DNA of 64,000 bases, from positions 248,001-312,000 of the forward strand of contig CAZQSZ010000007.1 of assembly GCA_964596345.1 (NCBI GenBank), in the 5' to 3' direction. The translations under genes and the position numbers were made by a program. The stretch comes from CADEDV01 sp964596345 (GTDB taxonomy: Bacteria; Bacteroidota; Bacteroidia; Chitinophagales; Chitinophagaceae). The notes beneath the pieces were generated by a model. The model saw nothing but the letters and a program-made list of their open reading frames with translations. It was not told where the DNA came from and did no database searches. Within the stretch, counting starts at the first letter, position 1. Every line of letters starts with the position of its first letter. Shown here piece after piece: positions 26,015-34,746 of the stretch.

Positions 26015-27694
26015 TTAGAGATTTCCTTTTTTTAATTCGCTTACTGCGAAATCAGCCGCTCTTGCTGTCAGCGCCATATAAGTCAGCGAAGGGTTTACGC
26101 AGGAGGCGGATGTCATACAGGCTCCATCAGTTACAAAAACATTCTTTGCATCCCATACCTGGTTATTACCGTTGAGTACAGATGTTTTAGGATCACGGCC
26201 CATACGGGCTGTACCCATTTCATGAATACCCATACCCGGTGCATATCCATGATCATAGGTATTTACATTTTTTACCCCGGCAGCTTCCAGCATTTCTTTT
26301 GCATCATTCATCATATCGATCCGCATCTTCTTTTCATTTTCTTTGATCTCCACATCAAAGGCCAGTACCGGCAAGCCCCATTTATCTTTCTTTTCTTTAT
26401 CCAGGTATATTCTGTTCTCATGGTAAGGCAGCATTTCACCAAAACCGGTGATACCCATATTCCAGTTATCACTGGCCACACTGAGTGCTTCTTTTAAATC
26501 AGCACCCACTGTCATCTCTGCTATTTCAACGCCACGGCCCCGGCCTGCACCTCCCTGGTAACCGAATCCCCTTATATAATCCCGTTTATCATCATAGATA
26601 TTCCGGAAACGGGGGATATAAATTCCTGTCGGACGCCGGCCGTATAAGTATTTGTCTTCAAAGCCTTCTACGGTACCGCTTGCACCCGCCCTGAAATGAT
26701 GATCCATTACATTATGCCCCAATTCACCACTGCTGCTGCCCAATCCGCCTTCCCACACATCGGTGGCGGAATTCATTAACACCCAGGTAGAGTTCAAGGC
26801 AGAGGCACAAACGAAAACGATCTTTGATTTGTACTCGTATGTTTTGTTTGTTTCTGCATCCAGTATTTCAACACCGGTCGCTTTCTTCGTATCCTTATCG
26901 TACAATATTCTTGTTACAATGGAGAAGGGACGAAGGGTGAGGTTACCGGTTTTCATGGCAGCCGGTAAAGTAGCAGACTGTGTACTGAAATAGCCACCAA
27001 ATGGACAACCTCTCCAGCAACGGTTACGGTACTGGCAATTGGTTCGGTCGTAATGGGGTTCAGTAATATTTGCACTGCGGCCGATAATAACATGCCGGGT
27101 GCCTTTATAATGATCGAGCAGTCGTTTCTTTACTTCTTTCTCCACGCAGTTCAGTTCCATCGCCGGCATAAAATCTCCGTCGGGTAATACTTCCAGCCCG
27201 TCTTTGCTTCCCTGTATGCCCGCAAATCTCTCTGCATAACTATACCAGGAAGCGATATCATCATAACGGATCGGCCAGTCAACCGCAATGCCATCTTTAG
27301 CATTGGCTTCAAAATCCCATTTGTTAAAACGGTAACTCTGGCGGCCCCACATGAGAGAACGTCCACCCACATGATAACCCCTGTACCAGTCGAAACGTTT
27401 TACTTCTGTATACGGGCTTTCTTTATCTTTTACCCAATAGTCGAGTACTGTTTCATTCAGCGGGTAATCTCTTTTCAATACCGGGTAATCATTGATCATT
27501 TGCTGGGTACGGCCGCCACGGTGAGGAAACTCCCAGGATTCTTTGGCCGCATTTACATAGTCTTTGATATGCTCAATATTCCGGCCACGTTCCAGCATGA
27601 TCACTTTAAGCCCTTTCTCGGTCAGTTCTTTGGCAGCCCAGCCTCCGCTGATACCGGAGCCGATTACGATTGCGTCAAATTGATTGTCAGCCAT
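26015..27694 (-). CDS. GMC family FAD oxidoreductase (sugar dehydrogenase, large subunit)
   Basis: A 559-aa flavoprotein. The FAD Rossmann motif is VIGSGISGGWAAKELTEKGL at residues 10-29. A Cys-rich segment, CQYRNRCWRGCPFGGYFS (about 220), is typical of glucose-3-dehydrogenase and gluconate-dehydrogenase types. The C-terminal catalytic region is HEMGTARMGRDP, followed by VFVTDGACMTSASCVNPSLT. It has no signal peptide and probably rides to the periplasm with the Tat small subunit encoded downstream. Electrons could pass to the cytochrome c encoded on the other arm. With the DUF1080 protein nearby, oxidation of glycosides at C3 is the best guess. Confidence 0.93.
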   Translation of the reverse strand: MADNQFDAIVIGSGISGGWAAKELTEKGLKVIMLERGRNIEHIKDYVNAAKESWEFPHRGGRTQQMINDYPVLKRDYPLNETVLDYWVKDKESPYTEVKRFDWYRGYHVGGRSLMWGRQSYRFNKWDFEANAKDGIAVDWPIRYDDIASWYSYAERFAGIQGSKDGLEVLPDGDFMPAMELNCVEKEVKKRLLDHYKGTRHVIIGRSANITEPHYDRTNCQYRNRCWRGCPFGGYFSTQSATLPAAMKTGNLTLRPFSIVTRILYDKDTKKATGVEILDAETNKTYEYKSKIVFVCASALNSTWVLMNSATDVWEGGLGSSSGELGHNVMDHHFRAGASGTVEGFEDKYLYGRRPTGIYIPRFRNIYDDKRDYIRGFGYQGGAGRGRGVEIAEMTVGADLKEALSVASDNWNMGITGFGEMLPYHENRIYLDKEKKDKWGLPVLAFDVEIKENEKKMRIDMMNDAKEMLEAAGVKNVNTYDHGYAPGMGIHEMGTARMGRDPKTSVLNGNNQVWDAKNVFVTDGACMTSASCVNPSLTYMALTARAADFAVSELKKGNL

Positions 27695-27735
27695 GCGTTT
27701 GATTTTCGGGTTTTCGTTTTAAATGGGGTTCTTAC

Positions 27736-28629
27736 TTATACATCACATATTTTGATGGCTTTTTTCAAAGCCGATAGTTTGTCTTTGTTTTCCTTGGCAG
27801 AGGGAATGAATTCCTGCGCCACGTATCCCTGGTAACCGGTGGTAAGGATCGCTTTCATGATAGCAGGGTAGAAGAGTTCCTGTGTTTCATCTATTTCATG
27901 ACGGCCCGGTACACCAGCTGTATGATAATGACCAAAATAAAAATGGTTCTCCTGTATGGTCCTGATCACATCGCCTTCATTGATCTGCATGTGATAGATA
28001 TCATACAACAGTTTGAAATTGGGTGAACCCAGCCGCTTGCAAAGTTCAACACCCCAGGCACTTTTATCGGCCATGTAATCCTTATGGTTCACTTTGCTGT
28101 TAAACAATTCCATCTGTATAGTGACATTGTTTTGTTCCGCCAATGCCATAATTTTTTTTAACCCTTCCACGCAATTTTTTAATCCTGTTTCATCATCCAT
28201 GCCATTCCTGTTGCCACTGAAACAGATCAGGTTCTTATAACCTGCTTTTGATACCAGCGGAATGGCTTCGGTAAAATCCTTGATCAGCCATTCATGGTTC
28301 TTTTTATCATTCCATCCTTCTGTCAGGCTGATTTTCCCGGCGGTATAACACATGGAGCAGGTGATACCATGTTGCTGTATAACCGGCCAGTCTTTAGGCG
28401 CCAGCAGGTCGATGGCGGAGAACTTTAATTTTTTAACCACGCCGCAGAGTTCTTCCAGCGGGATGAAATTGTAGGTCCAGGAACAAACAGAATGGTTGAT
28501 ATTTCCTTTCAAAGCATATTCATTTTCGGAAGGGGAAATAAAAGAACTCAATGTAGGGATAGCCGTAACAGCCAGTGAACCGGCGGCTGCATTTTTAAGC
28601 CATTTTCTTCTTGATGATTGGTTATCCAT
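27736..28629 (-). CDS. Tat-exported hydroxypyruvate isomerase-like TIM barrel
   Basis: A 297-aa xylose-isomerase-like barrel with a Tat signal (SSRRKWLKNAAAGSLAVTAI). The sequence resembles Hyi-type isomerases: HSVCSWTYNFIPLEELCGVV, NVTIQMELFNSKVNHKDYM (metal-binding Glu), FKLLYDIYHMQINEGDVI and FYFGHYHTAGVPGRHEID. It lies between the MFS carrier (13 bases away) and the GMC oxidoreductase on the same strand. It presumably acts on the oxidised sugar in the periplasm. The exact substrate is not deducible. Confidence 0.88.
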   Translation of the reverse strand: MDNQSSRRKWLKNAAAGSLAVTAIPTLSSFISPSENEYALKGNINHSVCSWTYNFIPLEELCGVVKKLKFSAIDLLAPKDWPVIQQHGITCSMCYTAGKISLTEGWNDKKNHEWLIKDFTEAIPLVSKAGYKNLICFSGNRNGMDDETGLKNCVEGLKKIMALAEQNNVTIQMELFNSKVNHKDYMADKSAWGVELCKRLGSPNFKLLYDIYHMQINEGDVIRTIQENHFYFGHYHTAGVPGRHEIDETQELFYPAIMKAILTTGYQGYVAQEFIPSAKENKDKLSALKKAIKICDV

Positions 28630-28642
28630 ATTGGGTAATGAT

Positions 28643-29863
28643 TTAGTTCACTTTCTTTTCGTCTTTGAAAGAGACCGCAAATAATAAGAAGACGGCAGCT
28701 GCAATGGCAGCTGGTATCAGCCAGATCATTTTATAATCAAAGCCGGTGGCTGTCTGGTAGGAATCAGTGATCATCCCGGCTATTTTAAAACCGATCAGCA
28801 TACCCACGCCATAGGTAGCTAAGGTGATAAGACCCTGTGCTGCACTCTTCACCTTTTCGCCTGCTTTTGAGTTGGTATAGATCTGGCCCGATACAAAAAA
28901 GAAATCATAACAGATACCGTGCAGGGCAATACCTGTCAGCAGCATAAAACTCAATTCCCCGGCATTACCAAAGGCAAACAATACATAACGGAGGGCCCAG
29001 GCCAGCATACCCACCAAAATGGTTTTCTTAAAACCGAACTTGCTGAAGAAAATGGGCAGTGCCAATAAGAACAACACTTCAGATATCTGTCCAATGGTCA
29101 TTTTCCCCGTAGGATTTTTCATCCCGATATCGGATAAAAAGGTATTCGTAATCTGGTAATAAAAAGCAAGCGGGATACAGATCAGTATAGATGCCACAAA
29201 GAATACGGCAAAATTTTTATCCTTTAATAATTTAAGGGCATCCAATCCCAGTATCTGGCTGATGCTGACTTTTTCGCCAGTGCTTTTCGCCGGAGGTGTT
29301 TTAGGTAAAGTGAAACTCATCAATCCTAACACAAGAGCTGCAACCCCGGAAAGCAGGAAAGTGTTTTTTAGCATGCCGCTGGCAGTATTTTCTTTGGAAT
29401 CCCAGTGAAAAAGATAACTGATCAGCAGGCCTGCCACGATCCAGCCAATGGTCCCCCAGATACGGATACTGGAAAATTCCTTTTCCGGGTCTTTCATCTG
29501 GTTAAACGAAACAGAGTTAACCAATGCCAGCGTTGGCATATAAAGAACCATGTATACAAACACATAAGGATAGAAAACTGTGATATCTGCCGCATTGTAC
29601 ATTTGGTACATTAATGCAGCACCAATAATATGTAATACTCCCAGTATCTTCTCTGCATTGAAATAACGGTCAGCAATAAGGCCAATGATAAAAGGGGCTA
29701 TGATGGCACCCCATGACTGGGTAGAGAATACCTGGCCGATCTGGCCTCCGTCTGCTTTTAGATTTGTACCCAGGAAATTTCCCAACGTCACAAACCATCC
29801 ACCCCAGATAAAAAATTCAAGAAACATCATTACCGAAAGCTGAATACGGGTCGTAGATTTCAT
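28643..29863 (-). CDS. MFS transporter, NupG-like (nucleoside:H+ symporter family)
   Basis: A TTG start is possible at 29869, but the ATG at 29863 gives 406 aa. Twelve membrane helices are visible. The N-terminal LSVMMFLEFFIWGGWFVTLG and the following GQVFSTQSWGAIIAPFIIGL match the NupG/XapB family. In Bacteroidota many members of this family sit in sugar loci and probably carry sugars or their oxidised forms. It leads the minus-strand arm of the locus and diverges from the Gfo/Idh/MocA gene over a 152-base spacer. Confidence 0.9.
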   Translation of the reverse strand: MKSTTRIQLSVMMFLEFFIWGGWFVTLGNFLGTNLKADGGQIGQVFSTQSWGAIIAPFIIGLIADRYFNAEKILGVLHIIGAALMYQMYNAADITVFYPYVFVYMVLYMPTLALVNSVSFNQMKDPEKEFSSIRIWGTIGWIVAGLLISYLFHWDSKENTASGMLKNTFLLSGVAALVLGLMSFTLPKTPPAKSTGEKVSISQILGLDALKLLKDKNFAVFFVASILICIPLAFYYQITNTFLSDIGMKNPTGKMTIGQISEVLFLLALPIFFSKFGFKKTILVGMLAWALRYVLFAFGNAGELSFMLLTGIALHGICYDFFFVSGQIYTNSKAGEKVKSAAQGLITLATYGVGMLIGFKIAGMITDSYQTATGFDYKMIWLIPAAIAAAVFLLFAVSFKDEKKVN

Positions 29864-30015
29864 GTGCAAGTGAATTTGTTGAATCGTTAGTTTCGTAAAA
29901 GTGTTTTAGAAAAACTAAATGTACTATTTTTAAGCACATATAACTGTTCAGGTTATACATTTTTGGACAACTATATTAGCATTTTAATACATACTATTAA
30001 CCTCAAACGTTTGCA
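29864..30015. promoter_or_regulatory. Divergent promoter region of the sugar-oxidation locus
   Basis: This AT-rich spacer drives both arms of the locus. It contains TATATTAG at 29972-29979, one mismatch from the -7 consensus on the plus strand, but no -33 TTTG at a suitable distance. No clear operator palindrome stands out, and no regulator gene is adjacent. Confidence 0.4.
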
Positions 30016-31176
30016 ATGGGAAACAGGAAATTAAGAATGGCCATGATCGGCGGCGGGAAAGACGCATTTATCGGTGCAGTGCACCGGCTTGCCTTTAATA
30101 TGGACGGACAGGTGGAAATGGCAGCAGGGGCTCTCAGTATTAACCCTGAGATTGCTGTGGAGTCTGGCCGGGAATTATTTCTGCCGGAAGACAGGATTTA
30201 TACTGATTATACAACGATGCTGGAGAAGGAAGCTGCTATGCCGGCTGATAAACGGATTGATTTTGTAAGTATAGTCACCCCCAATTTCGCCCATTTTGAT
30301 CCTGCTGTGAAAGCGCTGGAAAAAGGTTTTCATGTAGTAATAGAGAAGCCAATCACTTTTTCACTGGAGGAAGCCAAAAAGCTAAAAGCAGTGGTTGAGC
30401 AAACAGGCCTTCACTTATTATTATGTCATACCTATACCGGTTATCCTATGATCAAACAAGCCCGCCAACTGATAAAAAGCGGGTTGCTTGGAAAAGTAAG
30501 AAAAGTATATGTGGAATATCCCCAGGGATGGCTAAGTACTTTTCTGGAAGGCGGATCTAATAAACAAGCAGCCTGGCGTACTGATCCCAAACGGAGCGGT
30601 AAAGCCGGTTCGATGGGTGATATCGGTACGCATGCCTTTAACCTGGCAGAATATGTTACCGGTTTGAAAGTAGAAAGTATCTGTGCGGATATCAATACCA
30701 TCGTGGAAGGAAGAATGCTCGATGATGATGGGGCCGCTTTTTTAAAATTCAACAATGGCGCAAGCGGGGTGCTGATGGCTACCCAGGTTGCCGCCGGGGA
30801 AGAGAATAATGTTAAGATAAGAGTGTATGGCGAAAAAGGGGGTATCGAATGGAAACAGGAAGATGCGAATACCTTATTAGTGAAATGGCTGGATAAACCC
30901 ACCGAGATCTACAGGGCAGGTTCAGGCTATCTGGATTCTTTTGCCAAACATAATTGCCGCACACCCGCCGGGCACCCGGAAGGGTATTTAGAAGCCTTTG
31001 CCAATCTGTACCGCAACTTCGCTTTGACCGTCCGTGCAAGGATCAATGGGGAAACCCCAAGGGCTGAGTGGCTGGATTTTCCTGGTGTGGAAGAAGGCAT
31101 ACGGGGAATGGCGTTTATTGAAAATGTGATTGCATCTGGACAGGCGGATAAAAAATGGATCGATTTCAAGGTATAG
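30016..31176 (+). CDS. Gfo/Idh/MocA family oxidoreductase
   Basis: A 386-aa cytosolic NAD(P)-dependent oxidoreductase with no signal peptide. The Rossmann loop is MAMIGGGKDAFIGAVHRLAF. The catalytic-lysine motif is EKPITFS (about residues 114-120), and GDIGTHAFNLAEY carries the conserved His. The C-terminal beta-sheet domain includes GVEEGIRGMAFIENVIASG. Reactions in this family include reduction of 3-keto-sugars back to hydroxyl sugars. It starts the plus-strand arm, followed after 28 bases by a TIM barrel. The context supports a role in recovering 3-keto-glucose in the cytosol. Confidence 0.93.
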   Translation: MGNRKLRMAMIGGGKDAFIGAVHRLAFNMDGQVEMAAGALSINPEIAVESGRELFLPEDRIYTDYTTMLEKEAAMPADKRIDFVSIVTPNFAHFDPAVKALEKGFHVVIEKPITFSLEEAKKLKAVVEQTGLHLLLCHTYTGYPMIKQARQLIKSGLLGKVRKVYVEYPQGWLSTFLEGGSNKQAAWRTDPKRSGKAGSMGDIGTHAFNLAEYVTGLKVESICADINTIVEGRMLDDDGAAFLKFNNGASGVLMATQVAAGEENNVKIRVYGEKGGIEWKQEDANTLLVKWLDKPTEIYRAGSGYLDSFAKHNCRTPAGHPEGYLEAFANLYRNFALTVRARINGETPRAEWLDFPGVEEGIRGMAFIENVIASGQADKKWIDFKV

Positions 31177-31204
31177 TTTTTCAATCATTAATACTAACTG
31201 ACAA

Positions 31205-32260
31205 ATGACTACTATAAAAGGACCAGCCATTTTTTTAGCTCAATTTCTTGGAGAGAGTGCGCCGTTCAATAACCTGAAATCTATTTGCCTTTGGGCAGAA
31301 TCATTAGGATTTAAAGCTGTGCAAATCCCCACCTGGGATGCCCGGTGTATTGATCTGCAAAAAGCAGCCGAGAGTAAAACCTATGCTGATGAGATCAAAG
31401 GTATCATTAATGATTGCGGGCTGGAGATATCAGAACTCTCCACCCACTTGCAGGGGCAACTGGTAGCGGTGCATCCGGCTTATGATACCTTGTTTGATGG
31501 ATTTGCACCGGAGCAGTTGCGGGGTAACCCGAAAGCAAGGACTGAGTGGGCTATACAACAGGTGAAATACGGGGCGAAAGCTTCACAAAATTTAGGACTG
31601 ACTGCTCATCCCACGTTCAGTGGTTCTTTATTATGGCACACCTTTCATCCCTGGCCGCAACGGCCTGCCGGTTTGGTGGAAGAAGGTTTTAAAGAACTCG
31701 GGAAACGCTGGACACCGATCCTTGATTATTTTGATGAGTGTGGTGTGGATGTTTGTTACGAGATTCATCCTGGTGAAGACCTTTTCGATGGTGTGACGTA
31801 TGAAATGTTTTTAGAAGAAGTGAACAATCATCCCCGTGCCTGTTTGTTATATGATCCATCCCATTTTGTATTGCAGCAACTGGACTATATTCAATATATC
31901 GATTTTTACCATGAGCGGATCAAAGCTTTTCATGTAAAAGATGCCGAATTTAATGCTACAGGAAAGCAGGGAACATTTGGTGGCTATCAAAGCTGGGCCA
32001 ACAGGGCCGGACGGTACCGTTCACCTGGTGATGGCCAGGTTGATTTTAAAACCATATTCAGCAAGCTGGCGCAATATGATTTTCCCGGCTGGGCTGTAAT
32101 GGAATGGGAATGCTGCATCAAACACCCTGAAGATGGTGCCAGGGAAGGGGCAGAGTTCATACAACGGCATATCATCCGTGTTACAGAAAAGGCTTTTGAT
32201 GATTTTGCTTCAAGCGGAACGGATGAAAAAACAAACAGGCTTTTGCTGGGATTAGACTAA
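31205..32260 (+). CDS. Sugar phosphate isomerase/epimerase-like TIM barrel (cytosolic)
   Basis: A 351-aa xylose-isomerase-like barrel without a signal peptide, so it acts in the cytosol, unlike the two Tat-exported barrels on the other arm. Metal-binding segments are VDVCYEIHPGEDLFDG, CLLYDPSHFVLQQLDYIQY, KAFHVKDAEF and WAVMEWECCIKHPEDGA. It is cotranscribed with the Gfo/Idh/MocA gene and probably uses the same substrate series. This longer type is often paired with Gfo/Idh/MocA enzymes in Bacteroidota. Confidence 0.9.
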   Translation: MTTIKGPAIFLAQFLGESAPFNNLKSICLWAESLGFKAVQIPTWDARCIDLQKAAESKTYADEIKGIINDCGLEISELSTHLQGQLVAVHPAYDTLFDGFAPEQLRGNPKARTEWAIQQVKYGAKASQNLGLTAHPTFSGSLLWHTFHPWPQRPAGLVEEGFKELGKRWTPILDYFDECGVDVCYEIHPGEDLFDGVTYEMFLEEVNNHPRACLLYDPSHFVLQQLDYIQYIDFYHERIKAFHVKDAEFNATGKQGTFGGYQSWANRAGRYRSPGDGQVDFKTIFSKLAQYDFPGWAVMEWECCIKHPEDGAREGAEFIQRHIIRVTEKAFDDFASSGTDEKTNRLLLGLD

Positions 32261-32272
32261 CCTTTAATTTCG
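32242..32272 (+). promoter_or_regulatory. Internal promoter before the cytochrome c gene
   Basis: TTTG at 32242-32245 and TAATTTCG at 32265-32272 are 19 bases apart, overlapping the end of the TIM-barrel gene. The box is one mismatch from the -7 consensus and lies 32 bases before the ATG at 32305. Cytochrome c and DUF1080 may thus be expressed independently of the first two genes. Confidence 0.6.
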
Positions 32273-32304
32273 TCGTACATTCAATCTTTCTAAAATAATA
32301 AAAC

Positions 32305-32718
32305 ATGAAAAAGATATTTCTATCCCTTGCAGTAGCAATTGTAATCAGTTCCTGTGGTAATAGTTCTTCAGAAGCAGGCAGCGGTTCTGGTGGAGGCGAA
32401 GCCAAGGCTCCCGAAACTAAAGAAGCAGCGGCAGATGACCTTTCCGGGAATCCTGTTTATCAAAAAGGATTGTCGCTGGTAGCTAAAAGCGATTGCCTGA
32501 CCTGTCACAAGATTGATGATAAACTTACCGGTCCCAGCTACAGGGAAGTGGCCAATAAATATGCCGGCATGCCAGACACAATTGTTGCACATCTTGCCGG
32601 TAAGATCATTAAAGGAGGTAATGGTGTGTGGGGTGAAGCCTATATGACACCCCATGCGGCCGTGTCACAGGAAGATGCAGAAGCAATGGTAAAATATATC
32701 TTATTGCTTAAAAAATAA
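32305..32718 (+). CDS. Class I cytochrome c lipoprotein
   Basis: A 137-aa lipoprotein with signal MKKIFLSLAVAIVISSCG, cut before Cys18, followed by a Ser, Gly and Ala rich linker. A single haem site is CLTCH (about residues 67-71), followed by GPSYREVANKYAG. The likely Met ligand is in GEAYMTPHAAVS. It is short and soluble apart from the lipid anchor. It is the natural electron acceptor for the periplasmic GMC dehydrogenase of the opposite arm. Confidence 0.93.
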   Translation: MKKIFLSLAVAIVISSCGNSSSEAGSGSGGGEAKAPETKEAAADDLSGNPVYQKGLSLVAKSDCLTCHKIDDKLTGPSYREVANKYAGMPDTIVAHLAGKIIKGGNGVWGEAYMTPHAAVSQEDAEAMVKYILLLKK

Positions 32719-32758
32719 GGTCTTTAGTTTTTCGGTATAAATAATTTAAAATTAACAC

Positions 32759-33532
32759 ATGAAAAGATTGCTTACCGCAACGGTTGTTGCAGCTGCGATG
32801 ACTGCCTGTAATAACAGTGGCTCTGAAAAACCGGCTGAGACAGACACATTAACAACTAAAATTGAAAACGCAGCGAATAAACTCACTGACCAGCAAAAAG
32901 CAGATGGCTGGCAGCTGTTATTTGATGGAGAAAGCACCAAGGGATGGCACAAATACGGGGGTAATCCTGTGGGCAGTGCGTGGAAGATAGCTGATGGCAA
33001 TCTCTACCTCGATACGACGGTAAAAGAAAACTGGCAGATCAAAGATGGTGGCGATATAGTCAGTGACGAAGAGTTTGAAAATTTCCACCTGAAGCTGGAA
33101 TGGAAGATCGCTAAGGATGGCAACAGTGGCATTATGTTCTATGTGCATGAAGACACGGCGAAATACAAATGGCCCTGGGAAACAGCTCCTGAGATGCAGG
33201 TACTCGATAACAATGGTCATCCTGATTCAAAGATCATTAAACACAGGGCCGGTGACCTGTATGACCTGATCAGTTCCAGTAAAGAAACTGTAAAACCTGC
33301 CGGTGAATGGAACCAGGTGGAGATAAAGTGTGTGGATGCAAAACTCGAACTTTGGCTGAATGGAGAGAATGTAGTCAGCACTACTTTATGGGATGATGCC
33401 TGGAAAAAACTGGTAGCCGGCAGCAAATTTGTGAAGATGCCTGATTTTGGTACCTATAAAAAAGGGAAGATCGCACTGCAGGATCATGGTAACACGGTAT
33501 GGTACAGGAATGTTATGATCAAAAAAATGTAA
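32759..33532 (+). CDS. DUF1080 lipoprotein (3-keto-glycoside hydrolase family)
   Basis: A 257-aa lipoprotein (MKRLLTATVVAAAMTACN). The concanavalin-like DUF1080 domain covers about residues 55-255, opening GWQLLFDGESTKGWHKYGG. It continues with FENFHLKLEWKIAKDGNSGI, FYVHEDTAKYKWPWETAPE and MQVLDNNGHPDSKI, and ends KGKIALQDHGNTVWYRNVMI. Members of this family hydrolyse 3-keto-disaccharides or 3-keto-glycosides, a step after oxidation of the sugar at C3. It ends the plus-strand arm and is followed by a strong terminator. It is the main reason to call the whole locus a 3-keto-glycoside pathway. Confidence 0.92.
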   Translation: MKRLLTATVVAAAMTACNNSGSEKPAETDTLTTKIENAANKLTDQQKADGWQLLFDGESTKGWHKYGGNPVGSAWKIADGNLYLDTTVKENWQIKDGGDIVSDEEFENFHLKLEWKIAKDGNSGIMFYVHEDTAKYKWPWETAPEMQVLDNNGHPDSKIIKHRAGDLYDLISSSKETVKPAGEWNQVEIKCVDAKLELWLNGENVVSTTLWDDAWKKLVAGSKFVKMPDFGTYKKGKIALQDHGNTVWYRNVMIKKM

Positions 33533-33556
33533 TTGCAGATATTTACCGATACAAAA

Positions 33557-33583
33557 AAGGGCTGTTATTTCAACAGCCCTTTT
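33557..33583 (+). terminator. Rho-independent terminator of the sugar-oxidation arm
   Basis: A 10-bp stem, AAGGGCTGTT at 33557-33566 and AACAGCCCTT at 33572-33581, has a 5-base loop. It is followed by T-rich sequence and lies 24 bases after the DUF1080 stop. Confidence 0.88.
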
Positions 33584-33602
33584 ACTTTATTATGATATGC
33601 TG

Positions 33603-34163
33603 TCAATTCGTTGAAAAAGTAACCACACAATTATCAAATTGGGTTTCCCAGTTTTCCATCTCGCCCTTTTTGCAGGTGCAGGTAATGACATAAGCTATTT
33701 CATCAGCAATGAGCATATAAACCTTCACTTCAAGTGCATAGCCCATGTAGGAATGACTGTACTTTATCCAGTTTGCAGTATGCCCGTTAATTTTCTTTGT
33801 TCCGTTATCGATCTCTTTGAGGTCTGTGAGCATGTTCTTCATATTGTCCCGGGAAAGCCGGAGGTATTCTTCTGTTGTTTTATTACCAGTTCTCTCTGTA
33901 ACAATATTGATGTTTTCCCTGAAATCATCACCGGGGCTCTCAACGGGAGAAAAGATAACAGTGGCCCTCATTCCCATCAGTAATGTATCTGTCTTGTCCC
34001 AGCCATCCGGGGCGGTAATGGAATAACTGCCGCTTCCGGCGTTGAGATTGGGATTTTTCCGGACAGCTTTTTCAATTTCTTCCGGTGTGAGTGCTTTCTT
34101 TTGCTTACACCCAACTATAAGCAGAAGAGAAAAGGAAAAAAGGATATAGAATAAGGGCCTCAT
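33603..34163 (-). CDS. Small lipoprotein, PsbP/DUF1795-like
   Basis: The frame is open to 34286, but the ATG at 34163 starts a lipoprotein signal (MRPLFYILFSFSLLLIVGC), giving 186 aa. The mature part begins with a charged stretch (KKALTPEEIEKAVRKNPN), followed by a domain with TAPDGWDKTDTLLMGMRATV and SRDNMKNMLTDLKEIDNGTK. It ends near CVVTFSTN. This layout resembles PsbP-like proteins of unknown role. It converges on the DUF1080 gene terminator and diverges from a DUF1761 gene. Confidence 0.65.
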   Translation of the reverse strand: MRPLFYILFSFSLLLIVGCKQKKALTPEEIEKAVRKNPNLNAGSGSYSITAPDGWDKTDTLLMGMRATVIFSPVESPGDDFRENINIVTERTGNKTTEEYLRLSRDNMKNMLTDLKEIDNGTKKINGHTANWIKYSHSYMGYALEVKVYMLIADEIAYVITCTCKKGEMENWETQFDNCVVTFSTN

Positions 34164-34284
34164 AAAAAAAATTTGTACTGAAGGTAAGCAACCTATATGA
34201 AAAGTAGACATTGGGGTAAGAGGAGATTTTTGTTTTTTAAAGCAGGAATACCTAACTTTTAAGTTCACCAAAACTGCTTTGAAC

Positions 34285-34707
34285 ATGGATACTTCATTTA
34301 TTGAAGGGTTGAACTGGCCGGCTGTCCTGGTCGCCGCCCTGGCCTATTTTATACTGGGGGCCCTTTGGTATTCTAAATTATTATTTGCCAATCATTGGAT
34401 AGCCAGCAGTGGGATGGATATGAAAAGAACAGGAGCGGGGAAAGGAGTAGGGGGTATCATGGCCTTTACTTTTTTGCTGGAGTTAATAGTCTGTATTGGC
34501 TTGGGGATATTAATTTACCGCCTGCTGTTATCCGGGTTTTTATCAGGCATCAAACTCGGTGTGTTCACCGGTGTATGTTTTGCAGCTATCGGGATCACTA
34601 TTTCCTATCTCTATCAAAGCAAACCGCAGGTATTAACGCTGATAGATACCGGTTACCATATTACCGGTAATATACTTGCAGCAGTCATCCTTTGCGTCTG
34701 GCAATGA
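34285..34707 (+). CDS. DUF1761 membrane protein
   Basis: A 141-aa membrane protein with four predicted helices. The ATG at 34285 is better than the in-frame TTG at 34279. DUF1761 hallmarks are NWPAVLVAALAYFILGALWY in the first helix, SKLLFANHWIASSG after it, and DTGYHITGNILAAVILCVW in the last. The function of the family is unknown. It is transcribed alone and ends in a bidirectional terminator shared with pyk. Confidence 0.9.
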   Translation: MDTSFIEGLNWPAVLVAALAYFILGALWYSKLLFANHWIASSGMDMKRTGAGKGVGGIMAFTFLLELIVCIGLGILIYRLLLSGFLSGIKLGVFTGVCFAAIGITISYLYQSKPQVLTLIDTGYHITGNILAAVILCVWQ

Positions 34708-34716
34708 TATTTAAAA

Positions 34717-34746
34717 AAAATAAGCCGGTTTTTTCCGGCTTATTTT
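34717..34746. terminator. Bidirectional terminator between DUF1761 and pyk
   Basis: A perfect 12-bp stem, AAAATAAGCCGG at 34717-34728 and its complement at 34735-34746, has a loop of 6 T and A/T runs on both outer sides. It serves both converging genes and touches the pyk stop codon. Confidence 0.92.
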
